From contig NZ_JAODIW010000008.1 of assembly GCF_026586625.1 (NCBI RefSeq), positions 553,811 through 617,810 of the forward strand: 64,000 nucleotides of DNA, in the 5' to 3' direction. The position numbers and the translations under genes are program-made. The stretch's first letter is position 1. Every line of letters starts with the position of its first letter. The stretch comes from Halobium salinum (GTDB lineage: Archaea; Halobacteriota; Halobacteria; Halobacteriales; Haloferacaceae). The notes beneath the pieces were generated by a model. That model saw nothing but the letters and a program-made list of their open reading frames with translations. It had not been told where the DNA came from and made no database searches. Of the stretch, positions 51,917 to 59,716 are shown one piece after another.

Positions 51917-53245
51917 ATGGGACTGCCACGCGCCTACGACGCCGACGAGGGGGACGAGTCGGCAACGGGGAGCGCCAGCGACGGTGGCCTCGGCCGGCGT
52001 GAGTTCGTGAAGGCCGCCGTCGCCATCGGCGGCGCGAGCGCCCTCTCCGCGTGTCTCGACCGCTTCGGGAGTCCGAGCGTGGCGACCGGCGTCGAGAACC
52101 CCGGGAGCCTCCCCGAGCGGCAGCACGCCTGGGACGACGTGCTCTCGCGCGACGACCACGGCAACGTCGTCCCGCCGCGCCACCACCTGCTCCTCCTGCT
52201 CGACTACCCGAGCGACGGCACCCCGGCCGCGTCCGACCGCGAGACGGTCGCGGGCGCCCTCGACGACCTCGAGCGCGCCTACGCCCGCGGCAACGACGGG
52301 TTGGTGTTCACGGTCGGCTACTCCCCCGCGTACTTCGAGCGGTTCGACGAGTCGCTGCCCGACTCGGTCGACCTCCCGGCCCCGCGGGCCCTCTCGTCGT
52401 TCGAGGACCCCGACCTCGACACGCCGGACGCGCTCGTCCACCTCGCGAGCGACCACGGGTCGGTCGTCCTCGCCGCCGAGGAGGCGCTGTTCGGCGCCGG
52501 GGAAGCCAACGGCGTGTCGGTTCGGAGCGTCGCCGACGTGTTCGAGCGGGTCGACCGACGAACCGGCTTCATCGGCGAGGGACTCCCGGCGAAAAATCAG
52601 GACGTGGACGGGATTCCCGACTCGAAGCCCGTCCCCGAGGAGGCGCCGATGTTCATGGGGTATAAGACGGGCTTCGAGAAGAATCAGGCGACGGAGGACC
52701 GCGTGACCATCGACTCCGGGCCGTTCGCCGGCGGGACGACCCAACACGCCTCGAAGCTCCACCTCCGCCTCGAGGACTGGTACGGCGAACAGGACGAGGA
52801 CGACCGCGTCGCCGAGATATTCTGTCCGGTCCACGCCGCCGAGGGGAGGGTCGAGGGCGTCGGCGAGAATCTCGGAGACGACAACGGCGTCGGCGAGGAC
52901 TGCGTCGAGAACGTCGAGGCCCACGCCCGCGAGTACGGCCGTGTCGGCCACGCACAGAAGGCCGCCCGCACACGGGAGGACGGCCGACCGGTCATCCTCC
53001 GCCGGGACTTCGACTCGACCGACGGCGGGCGAGCGGGCGTCCACTTCGTCTCCCTCCAGCGAGGAATCGGCGACTTCGTGAAGACCCGCGAGGCGATGAA
53101 CGGGAGCGACCTCACCGACGCCCCCGCGGTCAGCCAACGGGTGAACAACGGTATCCTCGAGTACATCTTCGTGAAGCACCGCGGGAACTACCTCCTCCCG
53201 CCGCGGCCGCTCCGGGCGCTCCCGCCGGCGGACCCGAGCGCGTGA
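51917..53245 (+). CDS. Tat-exported DyP-type peroxidase-like lipoprotein
   Basis: A 442-residue protein. The Tat motif GRREFVKAAVAIGGASALSAC ends with a lipobox cysteine. The body resembles dye-decolorising peroxidases: VGYSPAYFERFD, the segment FMGYKTGFEKNQATEDRVTI near residue 250 in the place of the GxxDG motif (Asp is Thr here), proximal-His candidate in VGHAQKAAR near residue 343, and the distal Arg motif ILRRDFDSTDG followed by HFVSLQRGIGDFVKTREAMNG. DyP enzymes bind haem and reduce peroxide; EfeB-type relatives act in iron uptake. Loss of the catalytic Asp makes peroxidase activity doubtful. Confidence 0.75.
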   Translation: MGLPRAYDADEGDESATGSASDGGLGRREFVKAAVAIGGASALSACLDRFGSPSVATGVENPGSLPERQHAWDDVLSRDDHGNVVPPRHHLLLLLDYPSDGTPAASDRETVAGALDDLERAYARGNDGLVFTVGYSPAYFERFDESLPDSVDLPAPRALSSFEDPDLDTPDALVHLASDHGSVVLAAEEALFGAGEANGVSVRSVADVFERVDRRTGFIGEGLPAKNQDVDGIPDSKPVPEEAPMFMGYKTGFEKNQATEDRVTIDSGPFAGGTTQHASKLHLRLEDWYGEQDEDDRVAEIFCPVHAAEGRVEGVGENLGDDNGVGEDCVENVEAHAREYGRVGHAQKAARTREDGRPVILRRDFDSTDGGRAGVHFVSLQRGIGDFVKTREAMNGSDLTDAPAVSQRVNNGILEYIFVKHRGNYLLPPRPLRALPPADPSA

Positions 53246-53263
53246 CGGGGTCCGCTCCGACTC

Positions 53264-53677
53264 TTATGCCGAATCCGACTCCCGTCCGCCCCAGACCCGT
53301 TTCTCCGGGATACGGACGGTGAGGTCGCGGTCACAGGTCAACTGACAGGAGAGTCGCGGGTAGCCGAACCGGTCCGCGAGGCGGTCGTGCCAGTGGTCGG
53401 CCTGGGGTGGGTCGGGGTCGTCGCCGTCGCTCGCCGCCTCGAATCGCACCCCACAAGTCGCACACAGCCCCCGACCGCCGCAGTTCGCCCGCTCGGCGAC
53501 CGGGGCGTACGGCGAGTAGCCGGCCGCGAGCAGCGCCTCGCGGAGGTTCGCGCCGCGTGGGACCCGGAGGTCGACCGGCCCCCGACCGCGGAGGTCGTCG
53601 ACGACCGTGAGTCGGACGGTGTCCTCGTCCGCTCCCCCGTCCCCGGATTGGGGGTCGGGCGAAGCCTCCTCCGACAT
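53264..53677 (-). CDS. 2Fe-2S ferredoxin
   Basis: A 137-residue ferredoxin. The cluster-binding set is Cys66-x5-Cys72-x2-Cys75 and Cys111 (NCGGRGLCATCG ... LSCQL); Cys115 is extra. The x5 spacing resembles adrenodoxin-type rather than plant-type ferredoxins, but the surrounding sequence (LREALLAAGYSPYAPVAE) is of the haloarchaeal type. The ATG (53675-53677) overlaps the stop codon of the upstream cryptochrome gene by one base (TGATG), so the two are translationally coupled. It is a plausible electron donor to the flavin of that protein. It converges with the DyP-like gene. Confidence 0.88.
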   Translation of the reverse strand: MSEEASPDPQSGDGGADEDTVRLTVVDDLRGRGPVDLRVPRGANLREALLAAGYSPYAPVAERANCGGRGLCATCGVRFEAASDGDDPDPPQADHWHDRLADRFGYPRLSCQLTCDRDLTVRIPEKRVWGGRESDSA

Positions 53678-55227
53678 CAGTCCTCGCCCCACCCGTCGAC
53701 CGCGTCGGGGTCGACCATCGGTTCGGGGTACGTCTCGCCGAGCGTCACGCCGGCGTCGGCGAGCGTCGCTTCGTCGGCGGCCCACGGCTCGTGGGCGGCG
53801 TCGGGGTCGGCCGCGGCGAGACTGGCGAGTTCGGGCACCCAGTGGGCGACGTACTCGGCGTCGGCGTCGTAGTTGTGTGCCTGCCACAGCACGTCGAACG
53901 ACCGGTCGCGAGAGTCGTTGCCGACGCCGGCGACGTACGCCCAGTTGCCGTAGTTACTCCCCGGGTCGTGGTCGGCGAGCCGCGTCTCGAAGTACGCCGC
54001 CCCCCAGCGCCAGTCGACGCCGAGGTCGTTCGCGAGAAAGGAGGCGACGTTCTGGCGCCCCCGGTTCGACATGTACCCCGTCGCGTTCAGTTCGCGCACG
54101 TTGGCGTCGACGAACGGGATGCCGGTCTCGCCGCGCGCCCACGCCCGGAAGTCGGCCTCGGCGCCCTCGTTTCGGCGCCACTGGAGGTCGTCGCGCCCGC
54201 GGATGCCGCCCGGCCGGAACAGCGTCGCGCCGTGCTTCGCGGTCTGGAAGGCGAAGAAGTCCCGCCATCGGAGTTCGAACACGAGCCAGTACGTCGAATC
54301 GTTGGCGACGCGCTCGGCCTCGTAGCGTTCTACCTCCTCGTACACCCGCCGCGGCGAGAGACAGCCGGCGGCCAGCCACGGAGAGAGCTTCGAGGAGTAG
54401 TCGGCCCCGAGCAATCCGTTTCGGGTCTCTTTGTACTCCCGCAAGCGGTCGCGCTCCCAGACGTACTCCGCCAGTCGCTCCAGCGCGCGGGTCTCCCCGC
54501 CGACGAAGAGGAGGACGGCCCGGTCGTCGGCCGTCTCGTCGTCGGTCGTCTCGGCTTCGACGCGGTCCGCGCCGTCCGGTTCGGGCCACCGGTCGAGACG
54601 TTCGCGTTCGTCCCCGTCGGCGGCGCCGAGCAGGTCCGTAATCGTCGGGAGGTCGCCGACGTCGACCGGCCCCGGAAGCGATGGCGGCGACGGCTCGGCG
54701 ACCGTCTCGCGCACCCGGGAATCGTTCTCGACCGACTGCTTGAACGGCGTGAACGTGTCGTCGACTCCTTCGACGCCCGAGGGGAGGTCGTCGACGTGGT
54801 GGAGGGTGTGCGTCCAGTGGGTCTCGACCGCGACGCCGTCGTCGGCGAGGGCGTCGCGGACGCGGCGTTCGATGGCCCGCTCCTCCGGCGCGGGGTGAGT
54901 AGCGAGGTGGACGGTGTCGGCGCCGACGGCGTCGGCGAGGGTGGAGAGCGCCGTCGCGGCGTCGCCGTCGCGGACGACGAGGTCGCTCCCGCGCTCGCGG
55001 AGCGACGCACGCAGGTCCGCGACCGATTCGCGGAGGAACCGGGCTCGGTGTGTGCCGCACTTGCGGTACGTGAACGACGCCGGCCCGCCGTAGTCGGCCG
55101 CCCCGAACCAGTAAGGGTCGAAGACGTAGACGGGGAGGAGTTCGTCGGCGTCGGCCGCGGCCGCGAGCGTCGGGTTGTCGTGGAGTCGAAGGTCCGTCCG
55201 GAACCAGCAGATGGCGGTGTCGGTCAT
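53677..55227 (-). CDS. cry: Cryptochrome DASH / deoxyribodipyrimidine photolyase
   Basis: A 516-residue flavoprotein. The N-terminal alpha/beta photolyase domain begins TDTAICWFRTDLRLHDNPTL. The FAD domain shows DYSSKLSPWLAAGCLSPRRV, LVFELRWRDFFAF, MSNRGRQNVASFLANDLGVDWRWGAAYF and, diagnostic for the DASH clade, ETRLADHDPGSNYGNWAYVAGVGND. An acidic linker at about residues 205-270 is longer than in homologues. DASH proteins repair cyclobutane dimers in single-stranded DNA and may also act as blue-light receptors. It is translated into the ferredoxin gene by TGATG overlap. Start ATG at 55227. Confidence 0.93.
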   Translation of the reverse strand: MTDTAICWFRTDLRLHDNPTLAAAADADELLPVYVFDPYWFGAADYGGPASFTYRKCGTHRARFLRESVADLRASLRERGSDLVVRDGDAATALSTLADAVGADTVHLATHPAPEERAIERRVRDALADDGVAVETHWTHTLHHVDDLPSGVEGVDDTFTPFKQSVENDSRVRETVAEPSPPSLPGPVDVGDLPTITDLLGAADGDERERLDRWPEPDGADRVEAETTDDETADDRAVLLFVGGETRALERLAEYVWERDRLREYKETRNGLLGADYSSKLSPWLAAGCLSPRRVYEEVERYEAERVANDSTYWLVFELRWRDFFAFQTAKHGATLFRPGGIRGRDDLQWRRNEGAEADFRAWARGETGIPFVDANVRELNATGYMSNRGRQNVASFLANDLGVDWRWGAAYFETRLADHDPGSNYGNWAYVAGVGNDSRDRSFDVLWQAHNYDADAEYVAHWVPELASLAAADPDAAHEPWAADEATLADAGVTLGETYPEPMVDPDAVDGWGED

Positions 55228-55796
55228 GGGGAGAGCGGCGGACGCGAGTCCGTCGTCGACAACGCTTAGGACCGAGCCGGCTTGGCCGCTGTGGCTCGGC
55301 GGCCGGGCAGAGGTAACCCCGGGGCCGGGAGACCCGAGACCCTCGAATTCGGACGGTAATGGGCGCATAACCATACCGATAGGAGCCGTCGAACCGAGTG
55401 CAGGCGTCGCCCGGGTGGGGGAGTCCCAAGGACTCTTTCCGGTCGACGCCACGTATTCCCTCGTCTCCACGGGGTGGTCCGCTGGGTTGTGTGGGACCGC
55501 CTCCCGAGACGTTCTCCGAACCGTCCGAGCCGCGGCTCGGAGTCGGTCGCCTCCGCGAGCGACGAAGCGGTGCGACTGTACTGACCGTTCGTGAGCGTGT
55601 CCACGTGAGACGACGGCCGACGACTGACCCGCCGCGAGCGACTGCGTTACCGGACGTGGCAGTCGGAAGACTCCGGGAACACAGAGGGAAGAAAGAGAGA
55701 GACGAAGGGAGGAGGAAACGAAAAGAGGAGACGACGGACAGAGAGGGAGCGAAAAGAGAAGACGAAGGAGAAGGGAAACCGACCGCTCGAGCGCGC
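55228..55796. other. 569-base intergenic spacer with a homopurine tract
   Basis: The left end holds the cry promoter region. About 55678-55782 the plus strand is almost entirely purines (gaagaaag, gaggaggaaacg, gaaaagag types of run), i.e. pyrimidine-rich on the strand transcribed from the formyltransferase gene. This may act as a terminator or form triplex-prone DNA. No gene is supported. Confidence 0.6.
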
Positions 55797-56678
55797 TCAG
55801 TTCTTCACCGGCGAGCGGCGCCGACCCGTCCGGAGCGCGCGTAGCTGTCGGCGGACCAACCCACGCGCCGTCTTGAGCAGGTAGGTGGCGACGGGGCGGC
55901 CCTTGGGCAGGGTGTAGAGGTCACCCAGCTCGTCCGGTTCGAGCGGCGACACCGACGGGTCCTCGACGTTTCGGACGGCCTGTGCGAGCATCCCTTCGGA
56001 GCGCTCGAAGAGGCGGCGGCGCACCTCCGGCCAGGTGTCGGCGTCGTCGATGGCGACCTGTTCGAGGACGACTATCTCCCCGCCGTCGAGCGTCTCGTTG
56101 AGCCGCTGGACGGTGACGCCGGCGGTGTCCTCGCCGCGGACGTACTCCCAGAACCCCATCGGCTGGCCGCGATACTTCGTCAGGTCGCCGTGGTGGTAGC
56201 TGAGCACGCCGTGTGTCGGCGCCGACAGCGCGTCACCGAGCAGGATGCCGAAACCGAAGCGAATCGCGATGTCGGCCTCGCGTAGCTCCTCGACGGCGAA
56301 CTCGGGGAGGTCGTTGCCGAAGGACTCGCGAGGCACCGGCTCGCAGTAGGTCCGCGTCGCCCCCGCGAGCGCCGGAATCTCGTCGACGTGGACCGAGCCA
56401 CCCGAGCGGTCCTCGTCGAGGACGCTGTGGGCCGCCGCGACCGGCGCCCACTCGCGGAGCTTCTTCACGCGACGGAGCGAGTCGACGACCGACCGGTCGT
56501 GCTCCGCCTCGCTGATGACGAGGTGCGTGACGGTCGCGTCCGTCTCGGCCACCATCCGCTCGACGGCGGCGGCGGCCCACCCCGGGAGCGTCTCCCCCGG
56601 GAGGAGGAGGTGGACCGAGCGCACGTGGGCGGTCCCGTCCCCCTCGGTCGTCTCGTTCGTGACTTCTGTCCCGTTCAT
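55797..56678 (-). CDS. Formyltransferase-fold protein with altered triad
   Basis: A 293-residue FMT-fold protein. SYHHGDLTKYRGQPMGFWEYVRGE corresponds to the N-x-H region of formyltransferases, and LNETLDGGEIV to the Asp motif. Compared with consensus, the Asn position is Ser160 and the Asp position is Glu201, whereas His162 is kept; both substitutions put folate-dependent activity in doubt. The N-terminus HVRSVHLLLPGETLPGWAAAAVE is unlike methionyl-tRNA formyltransferase. Start overlaps the stop of the deacetylase gene by four bases (ATGA), indicating coupled translation. Probably acts with that enzyme on an amino sugar, but its reaction is not known. Confidence 0.8.
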   Translation of the reverse strand: MNGTEVTNETTEGDGTAHVRSVHLLLPGETLPGWAAAAVERMVAETDATVTHLVISEAEHDRSVVDSLRRVKKLREWAPVAAAHSVLDEDRSGGSVHVDEIPALAGATRTYCEPVPRESFGNDLPEFAVEELREADIAIRFGFGILLGDALSAPTHGVLSYHHGDLTKYRGQPMGFWEYVRGEDTAGVTVQRLNETLDGGEIVVLEQVAIDDADTWPEVRRRLFERSEGMLAQAVRNVEDPSVSPLEPDELGDLYTLPKGRPVATYLLKTARGLVRRQLRALRTGRRRSPVKN

Positions 56679-57742
56679 GAGTCCGTCCCCCCGTCGGTCG
56701 CGGTGCGCCGCAGCTCCTCGCCGGCGGTGTCGACGGTCCGTTCGGCGAGACGGGTCGGCGTCCCGTCCGAACCGGTCGCCGCGTCGTCGCCCGTCAGCCT
56801 GACCGGGAGCCGACCGTCGCGGGCGCGCTCGTTCAGCTCTTCCATGGTCAGCAGTTCGATGCGACCGGCGTCGGCCTGTTCTCCCAGCCACCCGAGGAAC
56901 GCCGCGATGCCGACCCACTGCTCCTCGTTGGCCATGTCGTGGAGGTGACACCAGAGGTGGAGCGGTTCGCCGGTCTCGATAGCCTCCTCGACGCTCCGCC
57001 TGAGCGTCCCGAGGTGGTGACGCTGGCGCTGGCTGGTCGAGAGGGGAAGATACCGGAGTGCGGGGTGTGTCTCCTCCTGTCCCTTCGGGAGGAGCGAGGA
57101 GATGAGCGAGGCCCGCTTCGAACAGTAGGTGAACACGATTCCGTCGCGGTACTCGAGCGACATCCCATCGTGGGTGCCGAACAGGTGGTCGGAGAACGTC
57201 CGCAGCGGCGACTGCTCGGGGGGCGTGCGGGCCATCCGGACGATCTCAATGCCGGCCGCGCGGAGGGCGTCGGTCGGCGGCGTGTGGTGACGCGGCGGGA
57301 CGAACGAGACGGTGCGCTCGCCGAGGTCGCGCTCGTGAACCGCCTGTGCGAGTTCGAGGTCGCGTCGGACGGTGTCGGCGTCGAACCGACTGCAGTCGAT
57401 GTGTGAGTACGAGTGCGTGCAGATTTCGTGGTCGACGTCGGTGGCGGTCATCGCCCGGACCATGTCCGGCGCGTAGAACTCCGGGTTCCGTTCGGCGTCG
57501 GTCCCGGGGTCGGCGTCGAACCAGTCGGGCGAGCAGTGGTCGCCGTGGGTCCCGTCACAGGACGCCTCGAACAGGTGGCCGACCACGTCGAAGCTGAACG
57601 GGACGCCCGCCTCGTCACAGCGCGCCAGCAGGCGGTCGAAGAACTCGGACTCGGCCCGGCGGCCCGGACTGATTCGTTCCTCGTCCATGTCGTGGACCCC
57701 CCACGCAAGCTCGACCTCCATGCTCAGTGTGACGACAGTCAT
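56675..57742 (-). CDS. Polysaccharide deacetylase family protein
   Basis: A 355-residue protein with a NodB-homology domain. It starts TVVTLSMEVELAWGV, where the usual TFDDG is replaced by SMEVE, and holds the metal-binding HSYSHIDCSRF near residue 113, and SFVPPRHHTPPTDALRAAGIEIVRMAR. C-terminal residues include the LHLWCHLHDM segment (motif 5 His). Such enzymes N-deacetylate amino sugars in surface glycans. There is no signal peptide. The promoter TATA (rc of 57766-57774) sits about 28 bases upstream of the ATG, and the gene overlaps the formyltransferase by four bases. Together the two could swap N-acetyl for N-formyl on an amino sugar; this is inference. Confidence 0.87.
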   Translation of the reverse strand: MTVVTLSMEVELAWGVHDMDEERISPGRRAESEFFDRLLARCDEAGVPFSFDVVGHLFEASCDGTHGDHCSPDWFDADPGTDAERNPEFYAPDMVRAMTATDVDHEICTHSYSHIDCSRFDADTVRRDLELAQAVHERDLGERTVSFVPPRHHTPPTDALRAAGIEIVRMARTPPEQSPLRTFSDHLFGTHDGMSLEYRDGIVFTYCSKRASLISSLLPKGQEETHPALRYLPLSTSQRQRHHLGTLRRSVEEAIETGEPLHLWCHLHDMANEEQWVGIAAFLGWLGEQADAGRIELLTMEELNERARDGRLPVRLTGDDAATGSDGTPTRLAERTVDTAGEELRRTATDGGTDS

Positions 57743-58150
57743 GGACACCGAAACGAGCGGTGCGGATAAAAAGCGGTCTCACCGTTCACGTCGGTATGGA
57801 GCCGTTACCGCGGATTCGAGCGTCGAGGGCCCGAAGGCGCGGTCGGGTAACCGAACGCAACCTGGCTGCCGGCGGGCGGTACCGAACACCCGAGCCCTTT
57901 CGGCGCCGAACGGCCGAGACCGCGGTGGCAGCAGGAAACGGCCGAACGACCGAGACGAGCGGGGAGAAGGCCGGGAGGGGCTCGGTAGGACGTGTCGGCG
58001 GTGGGTCGGCGACGAGAGGCGGGCCTCGGTGAGCGTCGTCGACCGAGGACTCGGCGGGCATCGTCGGCTGGGTCGACCGAAGCCGTCGCTTGCCGGTCGG
58101 TTCGAAAGAAAACGGGAGTTCGTTCGGTGCCGATTCGGGCGGTGAGCGCC
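57743..58150. other. 408-base intergenic spacer between deacetylase and cspA
   Basis: Apart from the deacetylase promoter at 57765-57775 and the 3' end of cspA, I see nothing recognisable. Short open frames are arginine/glycine-rich and not halophile-like. Confidence 0.6.
57765..57775 (-). promoter_or_regulatory. TATA box of the deacetylase-formyltransferase operon
   Basis: gataaaaagcg, read on the minus strand as cgctttttatc, is centred about 28 bases before the ATG at 57742, consistent with a leaderless operon message. Confidence 0.55.
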
Positions 58151-58345
58151 TTACAGGCGCTGCAGGTTCGTCGCGCGCGGGCCCTTGTCGGCCTGCTCGA
58201 TGTCGAACTCGACTTCCTGACCCTCTTCGAGGTCCGGACCGCCGACGTCCTCCATGTGGAAGAACACGTCCTCGTCCGCATCGTCCGTCGAGATGAAACC
58301 GTAGCCGCCAGTGTCGTTGAAGAAGTCAACCTTCCCTTTCGCCAT
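58151..58345 (-). CDS. cspA1: Cold shock protein CspA, copy 1
   Basis: A 64-residue cold-shock domain (OB fold) that binds single-stranded RNA and DNA. RNP1 is GYGFIST and RNP2 is DVFFHMED; it begins MAKGKVDFFNDTGG and ends DKGPRATNLQRL. It is identical to the copy at 59288 except for one Glu/Asp residue (position 29). Nucleotide identity between the copies is also very high, with about four differences in 195 bases. A TATA-like ggataacc lies about 30 bases upstream of the ATG. The copies flank the Hcp-like gene. Confidence 0.96.
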   Translation of the reverse strand: MAKGKVDFFNDTGGYGFISTDDADEDVFFHMEDVGGPDLEEGQEVEFDIEQADKGPRATNLQRL

Positions 58346-58495
58346 TGCCTCTGGATACAATCGGAGTACACGGATAACCCTTGCGGGATTGGTCTGTGCA
58401 TGTCAACGGGCGTATCACCCGGTGGCGAACGGTCAGTCCGTACAGACCGCCCTGGAGCGCGTTCCGGGCGACAGAAGACCCATAATCCCGTGGAG

Positions 58496-58506
58496 CGCTT
58501 ATTTCT
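58496..58506 (+). promoter_or_regulatory. TATA box of the Hcp-like gene
   Basis: cgcttatttct has a TATA-like core (cttattt, 58498-58504) centred 26 bases before the GTG at 58527. It marks this GTG as the start and the transcript as leaderless. Confidence 0.55.
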
Positions 58507-58526
58507 CTCCGTCGCCTTCTCTCCTC

Positions 58527-59153
58527 GTGACAATCGAGACACCCACCCGGCGAGAGTTCATGGTGTACACCGGCGGTGCGACCGCGGCCACGGGGCTCGC
58601 GACTCCCGTCCGGGGGGCTCCCGGCGGCGGCACGGGCCGCTCCGCGGCGCTTCCCGTCGGTGGCACGGGACTACAGATCGGACAGAACAGCACGGGGTAC
58701 TTCCTCGACGTGCCCGACGTTCCGGGGGAGTCGACGGACAGCGCCCACAGAGACGAGATCGACGTCCTCGCGTGGAGTTGGGGGATGCGAAGAGCTGTCG
58801 ACGCCGGTACGGGCCGATTGAGCAAACCGGAGTACGATACCCTGTTGGCCACGAAGTACGTCGACCGGTCGACGACGGAGTTGATGCGTCGCTTCGTGGA
58901 CGGAACCGTGATACGGGAGGACGTGCGACTCAGCGCCGCCGCCCCGGTGGGAGAGAGCCGAGTCGACTACCTGACCGTTCTCCTCTCCAACGTGCTGGTC
59001 GTGTCACACGACGTGTCGACCGTCGAAGGCAGTGGTCCGGTCGAGGTCGTCGGTCTCGCCTTCGAGGCCGTCGACGTCACGTACCGGCTCTTCGGGGCCG
59101 GCGGGAGCGTGATAGAGGACCGCAACACCGTCTGGGAGACGGCGACCGGATGA
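58527..59153 (+). CDS. Tat-exported Hcp-fold protein (type VI secretion tube family relative)
   Basis: A 208-residue protein starting at GTG. MTIETPTRREFMVYTGGATAATGLA is a twin-arginine signal (ends near residue 35; no lipobox cysteine). Residues about 58-205 match the Hcp family of T6SS tube proteins: YFLDVPDVPGES with TDSAHRDEIDVLAWSWGMRR (consensus G-I-x-GES-x-D-x-x-H-x-x-EIDVLSWSWG), KYVDRSTTELMRRFVDGTVIRE, and VEVVGLAFEAVDVTYR. Bacterial Hcp lacks an export signal and is a cytoplasmic tube ring. Tat export implies an extracellular role. It lies between two cspA copies in the opposite orientation, with no T6SS genes. Family membership by eye is strong; function is unknown. Confidence 0.82.
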   Translation: MTIETPTRREFMVYTGGATAATGLATPVRGAPGGGTGRSAALPVGGTGLQIGQNSTGYFLDVPDVPGESTDSAHRDEIDVLAWSWGMRRAVDAGTGRLSKPEYDTLLATKYVDRSTTELMRRFVDGTVIREDVRLSAAAPVGESRVDYLTVLLSNVLVVSHDVSTVEGSGPVEVVGLAFEAVDVTYRLFGAGGSVIEDRNTVWETATG

Positions 59154-59287
59154 GGCGACTCGCGGCCGGGATGGATGCCACTCGAGGCGTGAGTCCGTCC
59201 GACCGGCGACGACAGCGGTCGCTATCGGGTCAGGTTCTCGCTAAAATCGTGGGGTCCGTCGGCCGCGGATGCGGCGTCGAGACGTGT

Positions 59288-59482
59288 TTACAGACGCTGC
59301 AGGTTCGTCGCGCGCGGGCCCTTGTCGGCCTGCTCGATGTCGAACTCGACTTCCTGCCCCTCTTCGAGGTCCGGACCGCCGACGTCTTCCATGTGGAAGA
59401 ACACGTCATCGTCCGCATCGTCCGTCGAGATGAAACCGTAGCCGCCAGTGTCGTTGAAGAAGTCAACCTTCCCTTTCGCCAT
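59288..59482 (-). CDS. cspA2: Cold shock protein CspA, copy 2
   Basis: A 64-residue cold-shock domain protein identical to copy 1 (58151) except for one residue: Asp replaces Glu at position 29. RNP1 GYGFIST and RNP2 DVFFHMED are present. Coding sequences differ at about four positions and similarity stops immediately beyond the start codon, so only the gene body is duplicated or kept uniform by gene conversion. A TATA-like gtataagg is 26-33 bases upstream of the ATG. Confidence 0.96.
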   Translation of the reverse strand: MAKGKVDFFNDTGGYGFISTDDADDDVFFHMEDVGGPDLEEGQEVEFDIEQADKGPRATNLQRL

Positions 59483-59506
59483 TGCTCTTGAACACAGCAG
59501 AGGACG

Positions 59507-59517
59507 AGGTATAAGGC
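59507..59517 (-). promoter_or_regulatory. TATA box of cspA2
   Basis: aggtataaggc, read on the minus strand as gccttatacct, lies about 30 bases upstream of the ATG at 59482. Confidence 0.5.
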
Positions 59518-59716
59518 TTGTGCGAGACGCGCTACCTCGGAGGTAGGACCGCGGCGGGTTCCGTTCCGCGGGTTCCGCACTCGTAATTCGGTCGGGTCAC
59601 CGGTTCCAACTCCCTATCGGTCCGCAACGACCGCTTATCCTCCTGGAAACCGCCGAGCCAGCAGTTGTTGTCCTCTCCACTTACTGTCAAATATAAATTG
59701 CTTTGGGTCAGGCAAA

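Noticed and set aside
49731-51965. Open frame of about 740 codons on the minus strand
   Set aside because: Antisense to the MFS and hypothetical genes, whose hydrophobic and charged patterns are genuine.
57780-59500. Possible type VI secretion gene cluster around the Hcp-like gene
   Set aside because: Neighbours are cspA copies, deacetylase and small membrane proteins; none is a sheath, VgrG or ATPase component.
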